From Alcaligenes faecalis (GTDB taxonomy: Bacteria; Pseudomonadota; Gammaproteobacteria; Burkholderiales; Burkholderiaceae_B), in contig NZ_CP031012.1 of assembly GCF_009497775.1 (NCBI RefSeq), forward strand, positions 3,933,235-3,997,234: a stretch of 64,000 bases of DNA. The letters are read 5' to 3'. Below are positions 20,093 to 30,014 of the stretch, piece by piece. The notes beneath the pieces were generated by a model. That model saw only the letters and a list, made by a program, of their open reading frames with translations, did not search any database and had not been told where the DNA came from. Numbering within the stretch: the stretch's first letter is position 1; each line of letters starts with the position of its first letter. Made by a program: the position numbers and the translations under genes.

Positions 20093-21808
20093 TTACTTGA
20101 TCATGGGCAGTGTCAGCCCGAAATTCTTGGCCGTTTGAATCGCCAGCTCGTAGCCTGCATCCGCATGACGCATCACACCACTGGCGCAATCGTTAATCAA
20201 GACCCGCTCCAGACGGGCCGCCGCCTGCTCGCTACCGTCGGCCACAATCACCATGCCAGCGTGCTGGCTGTAGCCCATGCCCACCCCGCCCCCATGATGC
20301 AGCGAGACCCAGCTGGCCCCGCCTGCGGTATTCAGCAAAGCATTCAACAAAGGCCAGTCCGACACGGCATCCGTGCCATCACGCATGCTTTCGGTTTCGC
20401 GGTTGGGGCTGGCTACCGAGCCGGTATCCAGATGGTCGCGACCAATCACAATCGGCGCTTTCAGCTCGCCCTTGCGCACCATTTCGTTAAAAGCCAAACC
20501 GGCACGATGACGCTCGCCCAGACCCAGCCAGCAAATTCGTGAAGGCAGGCCCTGGAAAGCAATACGTTCCTGCGCCATGTCCAGCCAACGATGCACGTGC
20601 TGATTGTCGGGGAACAGCTCTTTGATCTTTTGATCGGTTTTGTAGATGTCTTCCGGGTCGCCTGACAAGGCCACCCAACGGAACGGGCCTTTGCCCTCGC
20701 AAAACAAGGGGCGAATATAGGCAGGTACAAAACCGGGGAAATCGAAGGCATTGGCCACGCCTTCATCAAACGCGACTTGGCGAATGTTATTGCCGTAGTC
20801 CACAACCGGAATACCCATTTTCTGGAAATCCAGCATGGCCTGTACATGAACGGCGCAGGACTTGGCAGCGGCTTGCTGAATACGGGCGTGTTGCGCCGGG
20901 TCTTTCTGCGCCGCCTGCCACTGCTCCACCGTCCAACCCGAAGGCAAATAGCCATTGAGCAGATCGTGGGCGGACGTCTGGTCCGTCACCAGATCAGGTT
21001 TCAAACCACCAGCTTGGGCACGTCGCACCAGTTCAGGCAGTACGTCGGCAGCGTTACCCAGCAAGCCAATCGACACAGCCTCCTTGGCGGCCGTGTGCTG
21101 GGCAATCAGTTCCAGCGCATGGTCCAGATCGCGCGCCTGCTTATCCAGATAACGGGTCTGCAAACGGAAGTCGATACTGCTTTGCTTGCATTCAATTGTC
21201 AGCGATACCGCCCCGGCAAAGCTGGCAGCCAAAGGCTGTGCGCCACCCATGCCACCCAGGCCAGCAGTCAGAATCCAGCGCCCAGCCAGCGAACCACCAA
21301 AATGCTGACGACCTGCTTCGGCAAAAGTCTCGTACGTGCCTTGCACAATGCCCTGGCTGCCAATGTAGATCCAGCTTCCCGCCGTCATCTGCCCATACAT
21401 GAACAGACCGGCCTGATCCAGCTCGTGGAACTTCTCCCAGGTGGCCCATTTGGGCACCAGATTCGAGTTGGCCAGCAGCACGCGTGGTGCATCACTATGA
21501 GTACGGAATACACCCACCGGCTTGCCGGACTGAATCAGCAAAGTCTGGTCGTCCTCCAGCTGGCGCAGGCTGGCCAGAATCTGGTCATAGCACTCCCAGT
21601 TCCGCGCCGCACGCCCAATGCCGCCATACACCACCAGATGCTGGGGATTCTCGGCCACGGCCGGGTCCAGATTGTTCTGAATCATGCGGTACGCCGCTTC
21701 CGCCACCCAGTTCTTGCAACTGAGCTTTGTGCCCGTCGGGGCATGAATCTCCCGCGCAGGATCGAAACGGGGATCTTGGCTGGCCGCCGAAGTGTGATGA
21801 TCAGGCAT
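20093..21808 (-). CDS. hutU: Urocanate hydratase
   Basis: Hydrates urocanate to imidazolone propionate using bound NAD+. 571 residues with the ATG at 21808 ([10 protein letters not shown]). GGAGG lies 8 nt before this ATG; longer upstream starts add non-family sequence that runs into the promoter. NAD-binding [12 protein letters not shown] and [17 protein letters not shown] near the C-terminus are typical. First gene of hutU-hutH; HutC-like half-sites lie upstream at 21932-21963. Confidence 0.96.
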   Translation of the reverse strand: MPDHHTSAASQDPRFDPAREIHAPTGTKLSCKNWVAEAAYRMIQNNLDPAVAENPQHLVVYGGIGRAARNWECYDQILASLRQLEDDQTLLIQSGKPVGVFRTHSDAPRVLLANSNLVPKWATWEKFHELDQAGLFMYGQMTAGSWIYIGSQGIVQGTYETFAEAGRQHFGGSLAGRWILTAGLGGMGGAQPLAASFAGAVSLTIECKQSSIDFRLQTRYLDKQARDLDHALELIAQHTAAKEAVSIGLLGNAADVLPELVRRAQAGGLKPDLVTDQTSAHDLLNGYLPSGWTVEQWQAAQKDPAQHARIQQAAAKSCAVHVQAMLDFQKMGIPVVDYGNNIRQVAFDEGVANAFDFPGFVPAYIRPLFCEGKGPFRWVALSGDPEDIYKTDQKIKELFPDNQHVHRWLDMAQERIAFQGLPSRICWLGLGERHRAGLAFNEMVRKGELKAPIVIGRDHLDTGSVASPNRETESMRDGTDAVSDWPLLNALLNTAGGASWVSLHHGGGVGMGYSQHAGMVIVADGSEQAAARLERVLINDCASGVMRHADAGYELAIQTAKNFGLTLPMIK

Positions 21809-21931
21809 GGTGATGTCCTCCATCTGAGGTGTCTCTGGATACGCGTTGGTTCTATCTGGCAGGCTGTTTCCATACACGGAAGGCAGGTCCAAGCGCCGAC
21901 AAAACAACGGTTTTCTTGTAAGCTCATGCCA

Positions 21932-21963
21932 ATGTATAGTCATTTTCCCAAGTTGTCTATACA
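21932..21963. promoter_or_regulatory. HutC-like operator pair in the hutU/hutC divergent region
   Basis: ATGTATAG (21932-21939) and CTATACAT (21957-21964) are perfect 8-bp inverted arms 17 nt apart. TGTCTATACA at 21954-21963 differs from the TGTA-N2-TACA core by one base. Position between hutU and hutC suits control of both units. Confidence 0.65.
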
Positions 21964-22097
21964 TATAAAAGAGAGCCTTGCATAAGCCAGTGAATGTAAG
22001 CATGGCAAGGCATCACCCGCGGCCTGGTGCACGACCTCAGATCTGGCCTGCGCGAGACTCTTTTGCGTGAGAACACGTCCTACAGGAAAGCATAAAA

Positions 22098-22829
22098 ATG
22101 GATGTCCCCCAGACGAGTCATTCGTCAACTGAACCAAGCATGCCTGCCTATCTGCAAATCAAGAATTTTGTGCTGGAAAAAATCCAGTCCGGCCAATGGC
22201 GTGAAGGTGATCTGATCCCCACCGAACTGGCTTTATGCGAGCAGTTTGGCGTGTCGCGCATGACGGTCAACCGCGCACTGCGGGAACTGACGAACGATGA
22301 GCTGCTGGTCCGCATCAAAGGCTCGGGCACCTATGTCGCACAGCCCAAATTCCAGTCCACCCTGATCGAGATACGCAGCATCGCGCAGGACATACGGGAG
22401 CGCGGCCACCAACACAGCTGTCAGGTGCTGAGCATGGAGCGGCTGCAGGCCAGCCCGGCTCAAGCGCGGCTGTATGGCATTGCACCGGGCGCGGCGCTGT
22501 TTCATTCCATTATTGTTCATGCTGAAAACGGCCTACCCATCCAGTACGAGGATCGTCTGGTGGATGCGCAAATGGCACCGGATTACATGGAGCAGGACTG
22601 GAGCCAGATCACGCCTAATGAGTATCTGGTGCGGGTTGCTCCCCTGCCGACCGGCTTTTACAGCATTGAAGTGCTGGTGCCGCCCACCGGAATCGCACAG
22701 GCCCTGCACATGCAAGAGCAACAGCCCTGTTTGGTGATGGACCGCCGCACTTTTTCCAGCGAGCAGTTCACTACTCATGCCAGACTCTGGCATCCCGGCG
22801 ATCGCTACAAATTCACGGGACGGATGTAA
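22098..22829 (+). CDS. hutC: Histidine-utilisation repressor (GntR family, UTRA domain)
   Basis: Urocanate-responsive repressor. 243 residues: an N-terminal GntR winged helix-turn-helix (PAYLQIKNFVLEKIQ; ELALCEQFGVSRMTVNRALREL) and a C-terminal UTRA ligand-binding domain (ending HPGDRYKFTGRM). AGGAAAG sits 7 nt before the ATG. Divergent from hutU. Expected to bind the palindromes at 14275-14288 and 21932-21963. The APH(6)-like gene follows 25 bp downstream and may share its transcript. Confidence 0.94.
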   Translation: MDVPQTSHSSTEPSMPAYLQIKNFVLEKIQSGQWREGDLIPTELALCEQFGVSRMTVNRALRELTNDELLVRIKGSGTYVAQPKFQSTLIEIRSIAQDIRERGHQHSCQVLSMERLQASPAQARLYGIAPGAALFHSIIVHAENGLPIQYEDRLVDAQMAPDYMEQDWSQITPNEYLVRVAPLPTGFYSIEVLVPPTGIAQALHMQEQQPCLVMDRRTFSSEQFTTHARLWHPGDRYKFTGRM

Positions 22830-22854
22830 ACCGCTCCCTGGCAACTGATCCCCC

Positions 22855-23682
22855 ATGCCCAATTCCCTGACTCACTATCTGCAGCTCTGGAATCTGAACG
22901 CGGATGGCCCCACCTTTACCAGCGGCAATGCGCACTTGCTGCCGGTGCAATGGCACGGCCAGGCCGCCATGCTGAAAGTCTCGACCTCTCCCGAAGAAAT
23001 CCAGGGCTACGATCTGCTGGAGTGGTGGCAAGGCCAAGGGGCCGCCAAGGTACTGGCCCGCGCGAGCAATGCCCTGCTGATGGAGCGCGCCACAGGAACC
23101 CAAAGTCTGGTGGCGCTAAGCCATGCCGATCAGGATGAACAAGCCAGCCGAATTATTTGCGATGTCGTCGCCCAATTGCACCAGGCATCATCAAGGGCCG
23201 AGAACCCTCAAAACCCCCGTGCAGCTCCCGGCACACTGACCCCGCTACACGACTGGTTTCAGCCGCTTGAGCACGTTGATACCAGCCTGCACCCTCTCCT
23301 TTCCAGCGCTCGCCACACTGCACGGAAACTGCTTGCCCAAACACGCGACATCGTGTGTCTGCACGGCGATATTCATCATCACAATATTCTGGATTTTGGA
23401 CCACGCGGCTGGCTGGCTATCGACCCCAAAGGCTTGATCGGGGAACGCGCTTTTGACTACGCCAATCTGTTCTGCAATCCGGATACTGAAACCGCCCTTG
23501 ATGCTGATCGATTTCTGGCACGGGTGAACACCGTATCCCACTATGCCCAACTGGACCGGCAACGGCTCTTGCAATGGATTCTGGCTTGGTGCGGCCTGTC
23601 GGCCACCTGGCATTTTGAAGACGAAAGCGATCCGGCTACTGCACTGGGCATTGCAGCGCTGGCCGCACAGACCTTGTCCTGA
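22855..23682 (+). CDS. APH(6)/streptomycin kinase-like phosphotransferase
   Basis: Protein-kinase-fold phosphotransferase similar to aminoglycoside/hydroxyurea kinases. 275 residues, close to APH(6) length. Catalytic loop CLHGDIHHHNIL and metal-binding IDPKGLIGE are intact. An N-terminal Lys lies in AAMLKVSTSPEE. Whether it phosphorylates streptomycin or an endogenous substrate cannot be told. It lies 25 bp after hutC and ends 4 bp before a convergent AraC gene. Confidence 0.8.
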   Translation: MPNSLTHYLQLWNLNADGPTFTSGNAHLLPVQWHGQAAMLKVSTSPEEIQGYDLLEWWQGQGAAKVLARASNALLMERATGTQSLVALSHADQDEQASRIICDVVAQLHQASSRAENPQNPRAAPGTLTPLHDWFQPLEHVDTSLHPLLSSARHTARKLLAQTRDIVCLHGDIHHHNILDFGPRGWLAIDPKGLIGERAFDYANLFCNPDTETALDADRFLARVNTVSHYAQLDRQRLLQWILAWCGLSATWHFEDESDPATALGIAALAAQTLS

Positions 23683-23686
23683 AACC

Positions 23687-24541
23687 TTAAGCCCGCCCGC
23701 TCTCGACTTCTTCGCTCTTGCGATAGCGGGTCAAAGACAGCCCTGTGTGGCGCTTGAAATAACGGCACAGATAGGACGGATCCTCAAAATTCAGCTGATC
23801 GGCAATCTGCCCGATCGCCAGCTGGCTGTAGGAAAGCAGCGCCTTGATCTCCAGAACCACTTGCCTGTCGATCAAGGCCTTGGGGCTGTCGTTGAAAAAC
23901 TCTTTGGTCAGCTGAGACAGATAAAACGGGGTGATGTTGAGCGCATCCGCATAACACTTCACCTCCCTATGCTCCCGACATTGCTGGCCAACCAGTTCCC
24001 AAAACCGCCAGCTGATCATTTCCTTGCGGCTGAACTGCTGGCTGCCCTGGTATTCAGGCGGAATCTGCTCGGCAATGCGCAGAAAGAAATTCTGCAGCTG
24101 ATTGCGCAACATGATGTGCTGATACAGCGTGCGGGTCCGCACAATCTCGCGCAGTTGCACCAGCCAGGCCGCCAGCAAAGCTCGGTCCTTCTGCGGCGGC
24201 ACACACAGCGGATTGTCGTGCAGGAACACAAACAAGGGATTAGGCAGCTGATACGCCACTTCCGAGGCCAGATTCTTGGGCATCAACAGGAAAAACACCT
24301 TGAAACCGCGCGAACGCCGTTTCAGCAGCGCAATCGTGTCTTCCGCCAGCACCAGCACATCATGGGGCCGTACGACCTGATCCTTGAAGTTCAGGCTGAC
24401 CAGGGCGCGGCCTGACAGGCAGATCATCAAGGTCATATAGGCATGACCAAAAGACAAAGGCATTCCCACACCTTCCGCCAGCGTTGTCTCGCCTGTCAGC
24501 CAGCTGTCTTGGGCGCTGAATAATTGTGGGATCTGATGCAT
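23687..24541 (-). CDS. AraC-family transcriptional regulator
   Basis: 284 residues from the ATG at 24541 (MHQIPQLF), preceded by AGGAAAG. An N-terminal effector domain is followed by two C-terminal helix-turn-helix motifs (YADALNITPFYLSQLTKEFF; IGQIADQLNFEDPSYLCRYFKRHTGLSLTRYR). The target is unknown. It is divergent from the GNAT gene at 24674, which is a candidate target by position only. The open frame upstream of this ATG overlaps that GNAT start and is not used. Confidence 0.87.
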   Translation of the reverse strand: MHQIPQLFSAQDSWLTGETTLAEGVGMPLSFGHAYMTLMICLSGRALVSLNFKDQVVRPHDVLVLAEDTIALLKRRSRGFKVFFLLMPKNLASEVAYQLPNPLFVFLHDNPLCVPPQKDRALLAAWLVQLREIVRTRTLYQHIMLRNQLQNFFLRIAEQIPPEYQGSQQFSRKEMISWRFWELVGQQCREHREVKCYADALNITPFYLSQLTKEFFNDSPKALIDRQVVLEIKALLSYSQLAIGQIADQLNFEDPSYLCRYFKRHTGLSLTRYRKSEEVESGRA

Positions 24542-24673
24542 GGTGTTCGTCTTTCCTTTACGACCCGACAATCCGCAGGACTTGCTAAAAGTACCGAAAC
24601 TGCCAAGGTACTGCTCTGTTCCCCCAAGCCGCCAGGTTCTATTCTGTTTTCTGCTTAATTGTGAGTAAAGAAA

Positions 24674-25228
24674 ATGAAACTCCAAACAGAAAGACTTATT
24701 TTACGCCCCTGGCAGGACAGCGACGCCGAGGATTTGTACGAATACGCCAAAGACGAGCGAGTCGGCCCGATTGCAGGTTGGCCGGTTCATACCAGCGTTG
24801 AGGAAAGTGCCGAAATTATCCGCACAGTTTTCAATATGCCCGAAGTGTATGCCGTCGAGCACAAGGACAATGGCCGGGCTGTCGGTTGCATTGGCATCCT
24901 GATCGGCAAGAACAGCAACTTCGAGATCAGTGAAGAAGAAGGCGAAATTGCCTATTGGATTGGCGTCCCTTACTGGGGTCAGGGCTTGATCCCCGAGGCC
25001 GTGCGCGAAGTGATGCGACACGCTTTTGAAACGCTGAAGCTGAAGGCCCTGTGGTGCGGCTACTTTGCCAACAATGCCCAATCGCAGATTGCGCAAACCA
25101 AGTGTGGCTTTCGCCATCATCACACCGAAGAAAACAAGTACAACCAGTTCCTACAGGACTACCGGACTGAACACATCAGCCGCATTACCGCTCAGGAATG
25201 GCTGGCCTTGCCCAAACGACAGGCCTGA
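24674..25228 (+). CDS. GNAT N-acetyltransferase, RimJ/RimL type
   Basis: 184 residues with typical family landmarks: TERLILRPWQDSDAEDLYEY at the start, AYWIGVPYWGQGL with the acetyl-CoA-binding segment, and FANNAQSQIAQTKCGF near the end. Could modify a ribosomal protein N-terminus or a small molecule. Divergent from the AraC regulator, and followed by a long hairpin at 25271-25320. Confidence 0.85.
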   Translation: MKLQTERLILRPWQDSDAEDLYEYAKDERVGPIAGWPVHTSVEESAEIIRTVFNMPEVYAVEHKDNGRAVGCIGILIGKNSNFEISEEEGEIAYWIGVPYWGQGLIPEAVREVMRHAFETLKLKALWCGYFANNAQSQIAQTKCGFRHHHTEENKYNQFLQDYRTEHISRITAQEWLALPKRQA

Positions 25229-25270
25229 ACACCTGTCGTAACCCACACCCACGCCGCCGCTCTGGGTGTA

Positions 25271-25320
25271 GAACGGCCCCCAAAACCTGGATACCTGTCC
25301 CAGGCGTTTGGGGGCCGTTC
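25271..25320. terminator. Long hairpin between convergent genes
   Basis: Perfect 14-bp outer arms (GAACGGCCCCCAAA, 25271-25284, and its complement at 25307-25320) enclose an inner CCTGG/CCAGG stem. It separates the convergent GNAT and MFS genes. There is no strong U-run, so a bidirectional terminator is likely but not certain. Confidence 0.65.
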
Positions 25321-25355
25321 ACCTTGGGCATCGCGTGCAGCGCACGCGGTGTCTT

Positions 25356-26867
25356 CTAGACCGTCTGCAAAGCGTGCTTGGGCTGTCGCAACAAGACAAA
25401 GAGCAGACCGGCAATCAAGGCCGCCAGGCCTGCCAGCGCATGCAGCACCGTCAAAAATGAAGCGGCATAACTGGCAGCCAATTGCGCTTCCAAACCAGGC
25501 AGCTGTTGCGCGGCCAACTGCAATTCACCCAAAGCCGCTCGACTGGCTGCTTCCAGAACCGCCGCTTGTGTAAACGCAGTGCTGTCCACACTCAGGTGAT
25601 GCTGAATCAAGGTAGCCAGCAGCACGCTGACCACGGCAATGGCCACACCATCCGCAGAGATCCGCACCGTATTGAAGATACCCGTGGCCATTCCGACCCG
25701 ATCCGGGCTGACCACACTGACCGCCATCCCGTCCATCAAACCCCAGGGCAAACCGATACCCACGCCGATCAGCAATAAAGGCAGATGCAGGGCTGGACCG
25801 CCACCTGCATCAAAGCCTTCCGCCAGAGTCCACAAACCCACGGCTACCAGAAGCAAACCCAGGCTGGACAAGGTGCCTGCCGATAGCCAGCGAGTTAGCA
25901 AGGCCGCCACAAAAGGCACGATCAACAAGGGCGCGGCCAACCAAACCATCATCTGCCCGGCCTGCAATGCGCCGTAACCATCAATCCCCATAAAGCGACC
26001 GGGCAACAACACAATCAGCACGATGAACAGGAATGCGGGGGCTGCGGCCAAAGCCTGCACACCCACAAAGCCGGGGTCACGAAAGAAACTCAAATCAATC
26101 ATGGGCTGCGCAACGCGGCGCTCTATACAGACAAAGCCCACAAAGGCGACAACAGAGGCCAGCAGGGTGGACAGCACCCAGCTATCGGACCAGCCCCGCT
26201 CCGGGATCAGCAACATGCCATAGGTAAACAGGCCCAAAGCCAGCGTAAAGCTGATGGCACCCGGCCAGTCCAATGCACCCTGCGAGCCGCCCTGACTGGG
26301 CTTGGTGCTGATCAGAACCAGCAGCAAGCCGACCACGCCAATAGCCCCGGTCGCGTAGAACACGCCTTGCCATTGCAGCGCCTCCACAATCCAGCCGAAA
26401 AACCAGGGGCCAAAAGACAGGCCCAGGCCGAAAGACGTACCTAACAAGCTGAACGCCCGCGCCCGTGCACGCCCTTCAAACAAGGGAGCCAGAGAGGACA
26501 TGGCAGCGGCAAAAGCGGCGGCACCGCCCAGGCCCTGCATCATGCGCAAGATATCAATCCAGAACACGGAGGGCATGAAAGGAATGGCGATGGTGAAGGC
26601 GCAAAACCACAACATGCCAATCAGCCAGATGCGGCGCTGACCGTAAATGTCCGTCAGGCTGCCCGACACCATCATGGCACCGCCGTAACTCAGAATGTAC
26701 GCGTTCATGATCCAGCTCAGTTGCGCGGCGCTGCCACCCAATTCCGCACTGATGGCCGACAGCACCACTGCCGGGCCGGTGAAGCACAAGGGGATCAATA
26801 AAGCCGTTAAACAGGCTGACAATAATTGCAGCCGACGCATGGCCGGCGAGGAAGAAGAGGAAAGCAT
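25356..26867 (-). CDS. MFS drug transporter, DHA2 (14-TM, EmrB/QacA) type
   Basis: 503-residue inner-membrane exporter with about 14 hydrophobic helices. Motif A-like GSLTDIYGQRRIW follows TM2, and LGGAAAFAAAMSSL lies in the fourth helix region. The N-terminus is short and Ser-rich. Divergent from the LysR gene at 27034, which probably regulates it. The substrate cannot be deduced. Confidence 0.85.
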   Translation of the reverse strand: MLSSSSSPAMRRLQLLSACLTALLIPLCFTGPAVVLSAISAELGGSAAQLSWIMNAYILSYGGAMMVSGSLTDIYGQRRIWLIGMLWFCAFTIAIPFMPSVFWIDILRMMQGLGGAAAFAAAMSSLAPLFEGRARARAFSLLGTSFGLGLSFGPWFFGWIVEALQWQGVFYATGAIGVVGLLLVLISTKPSQGGSQGALDWPGAISFTLALGLFTYGMLLIPERGWSDSWVLSTLLASVVAFVGFVCIERRVAQPMIDLSFFRDPGFVGVQALAAAPAFLFIVLIVLLPGRFMGIDGYGALQAGQMMVWLAAPLLIVPFVAALLTRWLSAGTLSSLGLLLVAVGLWTLAEGFDAGGGPALHLPLLLIGVGIGLPWGLMDGMAVSVVSPDRVGMATGIFNTVRISADGVAIAVVSVLLATLIQHHLSVDSTAFTQAAVLEAASRAALGELQLAAQQLPGLEAQLAASYAASFLTVLHALAGLAALIAGLLFVLLRQPKHALQTV

Positions 26868-27033
26868 GGTTCTCGTTGACTGCTAAAGCGTGCGTGCCCA
26901 ACAGAAATGGACACGGTATGAAATACCCGCATGATCGGGGTCGATTTCAGGAGCTTAAGCGTCACCGCATCAAAGAAAAATACACTACAGTTATTAATAC
27001 TTAGGAAATAAATTCTTAAATAAAGTCGGCACC

Positions 27034-27918
27034 ATGATGGAAAACCTGAGCAATATCGGCCTGTTCGTGCGCGTGGCGGAACGCCTGAGCTTCTCGGCCG
27101 TGGCCCGCGAATCCGGCCTGTCGCCCTCCACAGTAGGCAAGTCCATCGCCCGTCTGGAAGAGCGGCTGAAAGTGCGCCTGTTTCACCGCAGCACCCGCAC
27201 TCTGGCCCTGACTGCCGACGGCAAGATTTTTCTGGAGCGCTGCAGACGCATCTTGAGTGAAATCGAGGCAGCAGAACTGGAAATGTCCCAAGCCAGTGAA
27301 ATGCCGCGCGGCACCCTGCGAATCAGCTTGCCGCGCTACAGCGGCCTGTTTCAGCAGGCCATCAGCCACTTCATGCAGCGTCACCCGGCCGTGGAACTGG
27401 ATATGGATTTTTCCGACCGTCTGGTCGATGTGATTGGCGAGGGTTTTGATGCGGCCATCCGTGCCAGCGCCTTGAGTGACTCCGGCCTGATGCGCCGCCG
27501 TCTGTGCACCTTCCGCCGTGTCCTGGCCGCCTCCCCCGAGTATCTGCAGGAACGTGGTCGCCCTCTACAGGCCAAGGACCTGCAACACCATGCCTGCCTG
27601 CACTACCGCTTTCCCAATACCGGGCGGCTGGAACAATGGCCAATTTCCGAGACACAGGACATGCCCGAGCTACCCCGCACACTGGTCTGCAATAGCGTGG
27701 AAATGCGGGTGCATCTGACCCTGCAAGGGCAAGGCATCGCTTGTCTGCCGGATTTCACGGTGGGGGAACATTTAAGCAGCGGGCAGCTGCAAACCATTCT
27801 GGATGAATACACCCATAACACCGTGCCACTGTGGATTGTCTGGCCAGCCAGCCGCAACCTCTCGCCCAAGCTGCGCGCCTTTATTGACTGCATGAGCGAG
27901 GCGGTTTTCCAGGCCTAG
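27034..27918 (+). CDS. LysR-family transcriptional regulator
   Basis: 294 residues. N-terminal winged helix-turn-helix (LSFSAVARESGLSPSTVGKSIARLEERLKVRLFHRSTR) and a periplasmic-binding-like effector domain. The start is ATG 27034 or the next codon, 27037. Divergent from the DHA2 pump, with an AT-rich 166-bp intergenic region suited to LysR binding. Ends 31 bp before the convergent nat gene. Confidence 0.9.
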   Translation: MMENLSNIGLFVRVAERLSFSAVARESGLSPSTVGKSIARLEERLKVRLFHRSTRTLALTADGKIFLERCRRILSEIEAAELEMSQASEMPRGTLRISLPRYSGLFQQAISHFMQRHPAVELDMDFSDRLVDVIGEGFDAAIRASALSDSGLMRRRLCTFRRVLAASPEYLQERGRPLQAKDLQHHACLHYRFPNTGRLEQWPISETQDMPELPRTLVCNSVEMRVHLTLQGQGIACLPDFTVGEHLSSGQLQTILDEYTHNTVPLWIVWPASRNLSPKLRAFIDCMSEAVFQA

Positions 27919-27949
27919 CCCGGCACACCCTGCGACTGCGGCCCGGCTA

Positions 27950-28804
27950 TCAGCCCCCGGTCAGCTCGGAAGCGGCATCCTGGGACTGGCTCACACACAA
28001 GAACAGCTCCTGAGCTTCTTCGCGGCTTAATGTCAGGCCCAAGCGTGTCTGCAAGCATTCGGCCCAGGCGGTCGCATCCGTGTATTGATGCCGTTGCGAC
28101 AGGCCCGCATTATCCCGCTGCGTATACGTGTCATTGACCATCAGCTCGCGGATACCGGGCTGGGTGCGGCTGATCAGCAGGCTATTCAAGAACACCGACT
28201 GCGGATAGGTCGAGGTGTACCAATTACCGATTTCAAAATCGATCTGCGAGGCCGGAGCCAAGCCGTACTGATACACCGTCTGCCAGCCGCTACGAGTTTG
28301 GAACTGCAAGCTCAGCACCTCTCCGGCCTGCGTAATCCGATACATGCCGTGTGGCGTTGTTTGCGGCGTATCCAGCACAAATTCCAAAGGTGCCGTTTGC
28401 GTGGTGGAGCCAAAAGCCACATCCGCAAACCAGCTACGGCCTTCAATCTCGACTCGCAGCAACATATGCGTCAGGCCAGTTTCCACCTCGGCGGGGACTT
28501 GCCAGCGCACGCGGGCAATCAAGGGCGTAACGTTAAAGCCCATCTGCTGCAAAACCGCCAGAAACAGCGTGTTGTGCTCAAAGCAATAACCACCTCGTTG
28601 ACGCTGAATCAACTTGTCCACAATGGCCTCCAGATCCAGAGGCACACTGTCTCCCCGGTAGGGCGCAATGTTCTCAAACGGGATCGCTTGCGGGTGCAGC
28701 ACATGCAGCTGTTGCAACACTTCCAGGCTCGGTTCCACCGGCCCCTGATAGCCGATACGGGCAAAGTAAGAATCAAGAAAAGCCGCTGTAGAAATGGCAG
28801 TCAT
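27950..28804 (-). CDS. nat: Arylamine N-acetyltransferase
   Basis: Transfers acetyl from acetyl-CoA to arylamines and hydrazines. The catalytic triad is intact: Cys74 in RGGYCFEHN, His113 in LTHMLLRV and Asp128 in WFADVAFG. 284 residues from the ATG at 28804 (MTAISTAAF), which has GAGGTG 4-5 nt upstream; the longer open frame lacks such a site. Monocistronic. The Cys-His-Asp triad makes the family call firm. Confidence 0.95.
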   Translation of the reverse strand: MTAISTAAFLDSYFARIGYQGPVEPSLEVLQQLHVLHPQAIPFENIAPYRGDSVPLDLEAIVDKLIQRQRGGYCFEHNTLFLAVLQQMGFNVTPLIARVRWQVPAEVETGLTHMLLRVEIEGRSWFADVAFGSTTQTAPLEFVLDTPQTTPHGMYRITQAGEVLSLQFQTRSGWQTVYQYGLAPASQIDFEIGNWYTSTYPQSVFLNSLLISRTQPGIRELMVNDTYTQRDNAGLSQRHQYTDATAWAECLQTRLGLTLSREEAQELFLCVSQSQDAASELTGG

Positions 28805-28960
28805 CTGACACCTCAAAAAATCGCGATTATGAAAAACGGCGGTCTGCTCCACCTGTTTATACAGGCAAAACGACCGCCCAAAGCTGTCTTGCACCCGGTG
28901 AGCCGGGCCTGCCACTCTACCGACACCCCATTGCCAGCAAAGCGACAGACCCTTGGTGGC

Positions 28961-29281
28961 TCAAGCGCTATGCTGACTGACGAAGTTCAGCAAATTCTGT
29001 TTGGGAACCGCACCCACCAGGCGGTCAATGACCATGCCGTCCTTGAACAGCAACACGGTCGGAATGCTCTGGACACCATAGCGCACGGCCAGATCAGGCG
29101 ACTTGTCCAGGTCCACCTCGCCAAACTGGGCGCGGCCCTGCATATCGTCCGCCAGAGCATTGAAAATGGGTGCCATCACCCGGCATGGGCCACACCATTG
29201 CGCCCAGAAACGCACGGCATATACATGGGATGCCTGGCCCAGCTCGGCATCAAAATTGTCGTTATTAAGTTTCTTGAGCAT
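28961..29281 (-). CDS. Thioredoxin
   Basis: Disulfide reductase with the canonical WCGPC active site and the cis-proline SIPTVLLF. 106 residues from ATG 29281 (MLKKLNND); GGAG lies 11 nt upstream, whereas the upstream in-frame ATG at 29296 has no ribosome site. Cytoplasmic, no signal peptide. A second copy beyond the housekeeping trxA is likely, but that cannot be checked here. Confidence 0.92.
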   Translation of the reverse strand: MLKKLNNDNFDAELGQASHVYAVRFWAQWCGPCRVMAPIFNALADDMQGRAQFGEVDLDKSPDLAVRYGVQSIPTVLLFKDGMVIDRLVGAVPKQNLLNFVSQHSA

Positions 29282-29322
29282 GAATGAAGACTCCATAAAG
29301 TAAGGGCAAAAAGCCCGCGCCA

Positions 29323-29346
29323 GATCGCCACGATATCGTGGCGATC
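29323..29346. terminator. 24-nt perfect palindrome after the GNAT gene
   Basis: Two 12-nt arms with no spacer: GATCGCCACGAT (29323-29334) followed directly by its complement. On the minus strand it follows the GNAT gene and is trailed by a GGGCTTTTTGCCC segment. Probably a terminator, though a palindromic protein site is possible. Confidence 0.6.
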
Positions 29347-29357
29347 CAAGGCAATAA

Positions 29358-29894
29358 TCAGGCAGGCAAACAACGTCCCAGCAATTGGCCGGGCCAGTCT
29401 TCTACCTGGAAAGTAGCAAGGCGTTCATAGCCACAGGACTCGTAAAAACGCACTAAAGCCCCGGTACCACCGCCGTAACAGTCCACACGCAATTGCGCGA
29501 CACCAGCACGTCGGGCCTGATCATCTGCAAAGCCCAGTAAGCTGCGTCCCAACCCCTTTGCCTGCGGGTCTCGCGAGCAAATCAAGACGCGCACATACAC
29601 CTCCGGCTCGGTCGCGGCGGGCACATAGGGCATGGACTCACCCAGAATCAAGGCACCCTGAACACGACCTGCCTGGTCTTCAGCCACCCAGGCTCCAGGC
29701 AAGGCACAGGCCTCGCGAATTCGGGCAATCTGGCGCTCTTGAGTTGACCAGGGCTCTGTGCCCCACTGCCCTTGATTGCCAATCTCCGTAAACCAGGCAA
29801 TGGCTTCATCAAACAGGGCAAGGACAGCCGCGACGTCCTGCTCCGTCGCGCGACGTACCAGCCAAGGCCCCATGTACATACCGATATTGTTCAT
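29358..29894 (-). CDS. GNAT N-acetyltransferase
   Basis: 178 residues from the ATG at 29894 (MNNIGMYMGPW), with AGGAG 7 nt upstream. The acetyl-CoA loop is DPQAKGLGRSLLGFA, and the C-terminal RFYESCGYERL is typical. The frame is open for another 25 residues upstream but without a ribosome site. Substrate unknown. It lies between the thioredoxin gene and an MFS gene, all on the minus strand. Confidence 0.86.
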   Translation of the reverse strand: MNNIGMYMGPWLVRRATEQDVAAVLALFDEAIAWFTEIGNQGQWGTEPWSTQERQIARIREACALPGAWVAEDQAGRVQGALILGESMPYVPAATEPEVYVRVLICSRDPQAKGLGRSLLGFADDQARRAGVAQLRVDCYGGGTGALVRFYESCGYERLATFQVEDWPGQLLGRCLPA

Positions 29895-30014
29895 TGCTTT
29901 ACTCCTGACTCTAATAAGGACCCTGGGCAGTAAAACACAGTGTGTTATGACCCTGCAGAGGGGTTTCAAGCCTCCAGAATCTGCCCATCCGTCTGCTAGC
30001 AGACACAGCGGTGC

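Noticed and set aside
20777..21985. 402-codon plus-strand frame opposite hutU
   Set aside because: Antisense shadow of a clear urocanate hydratase gene; no conserved motif.
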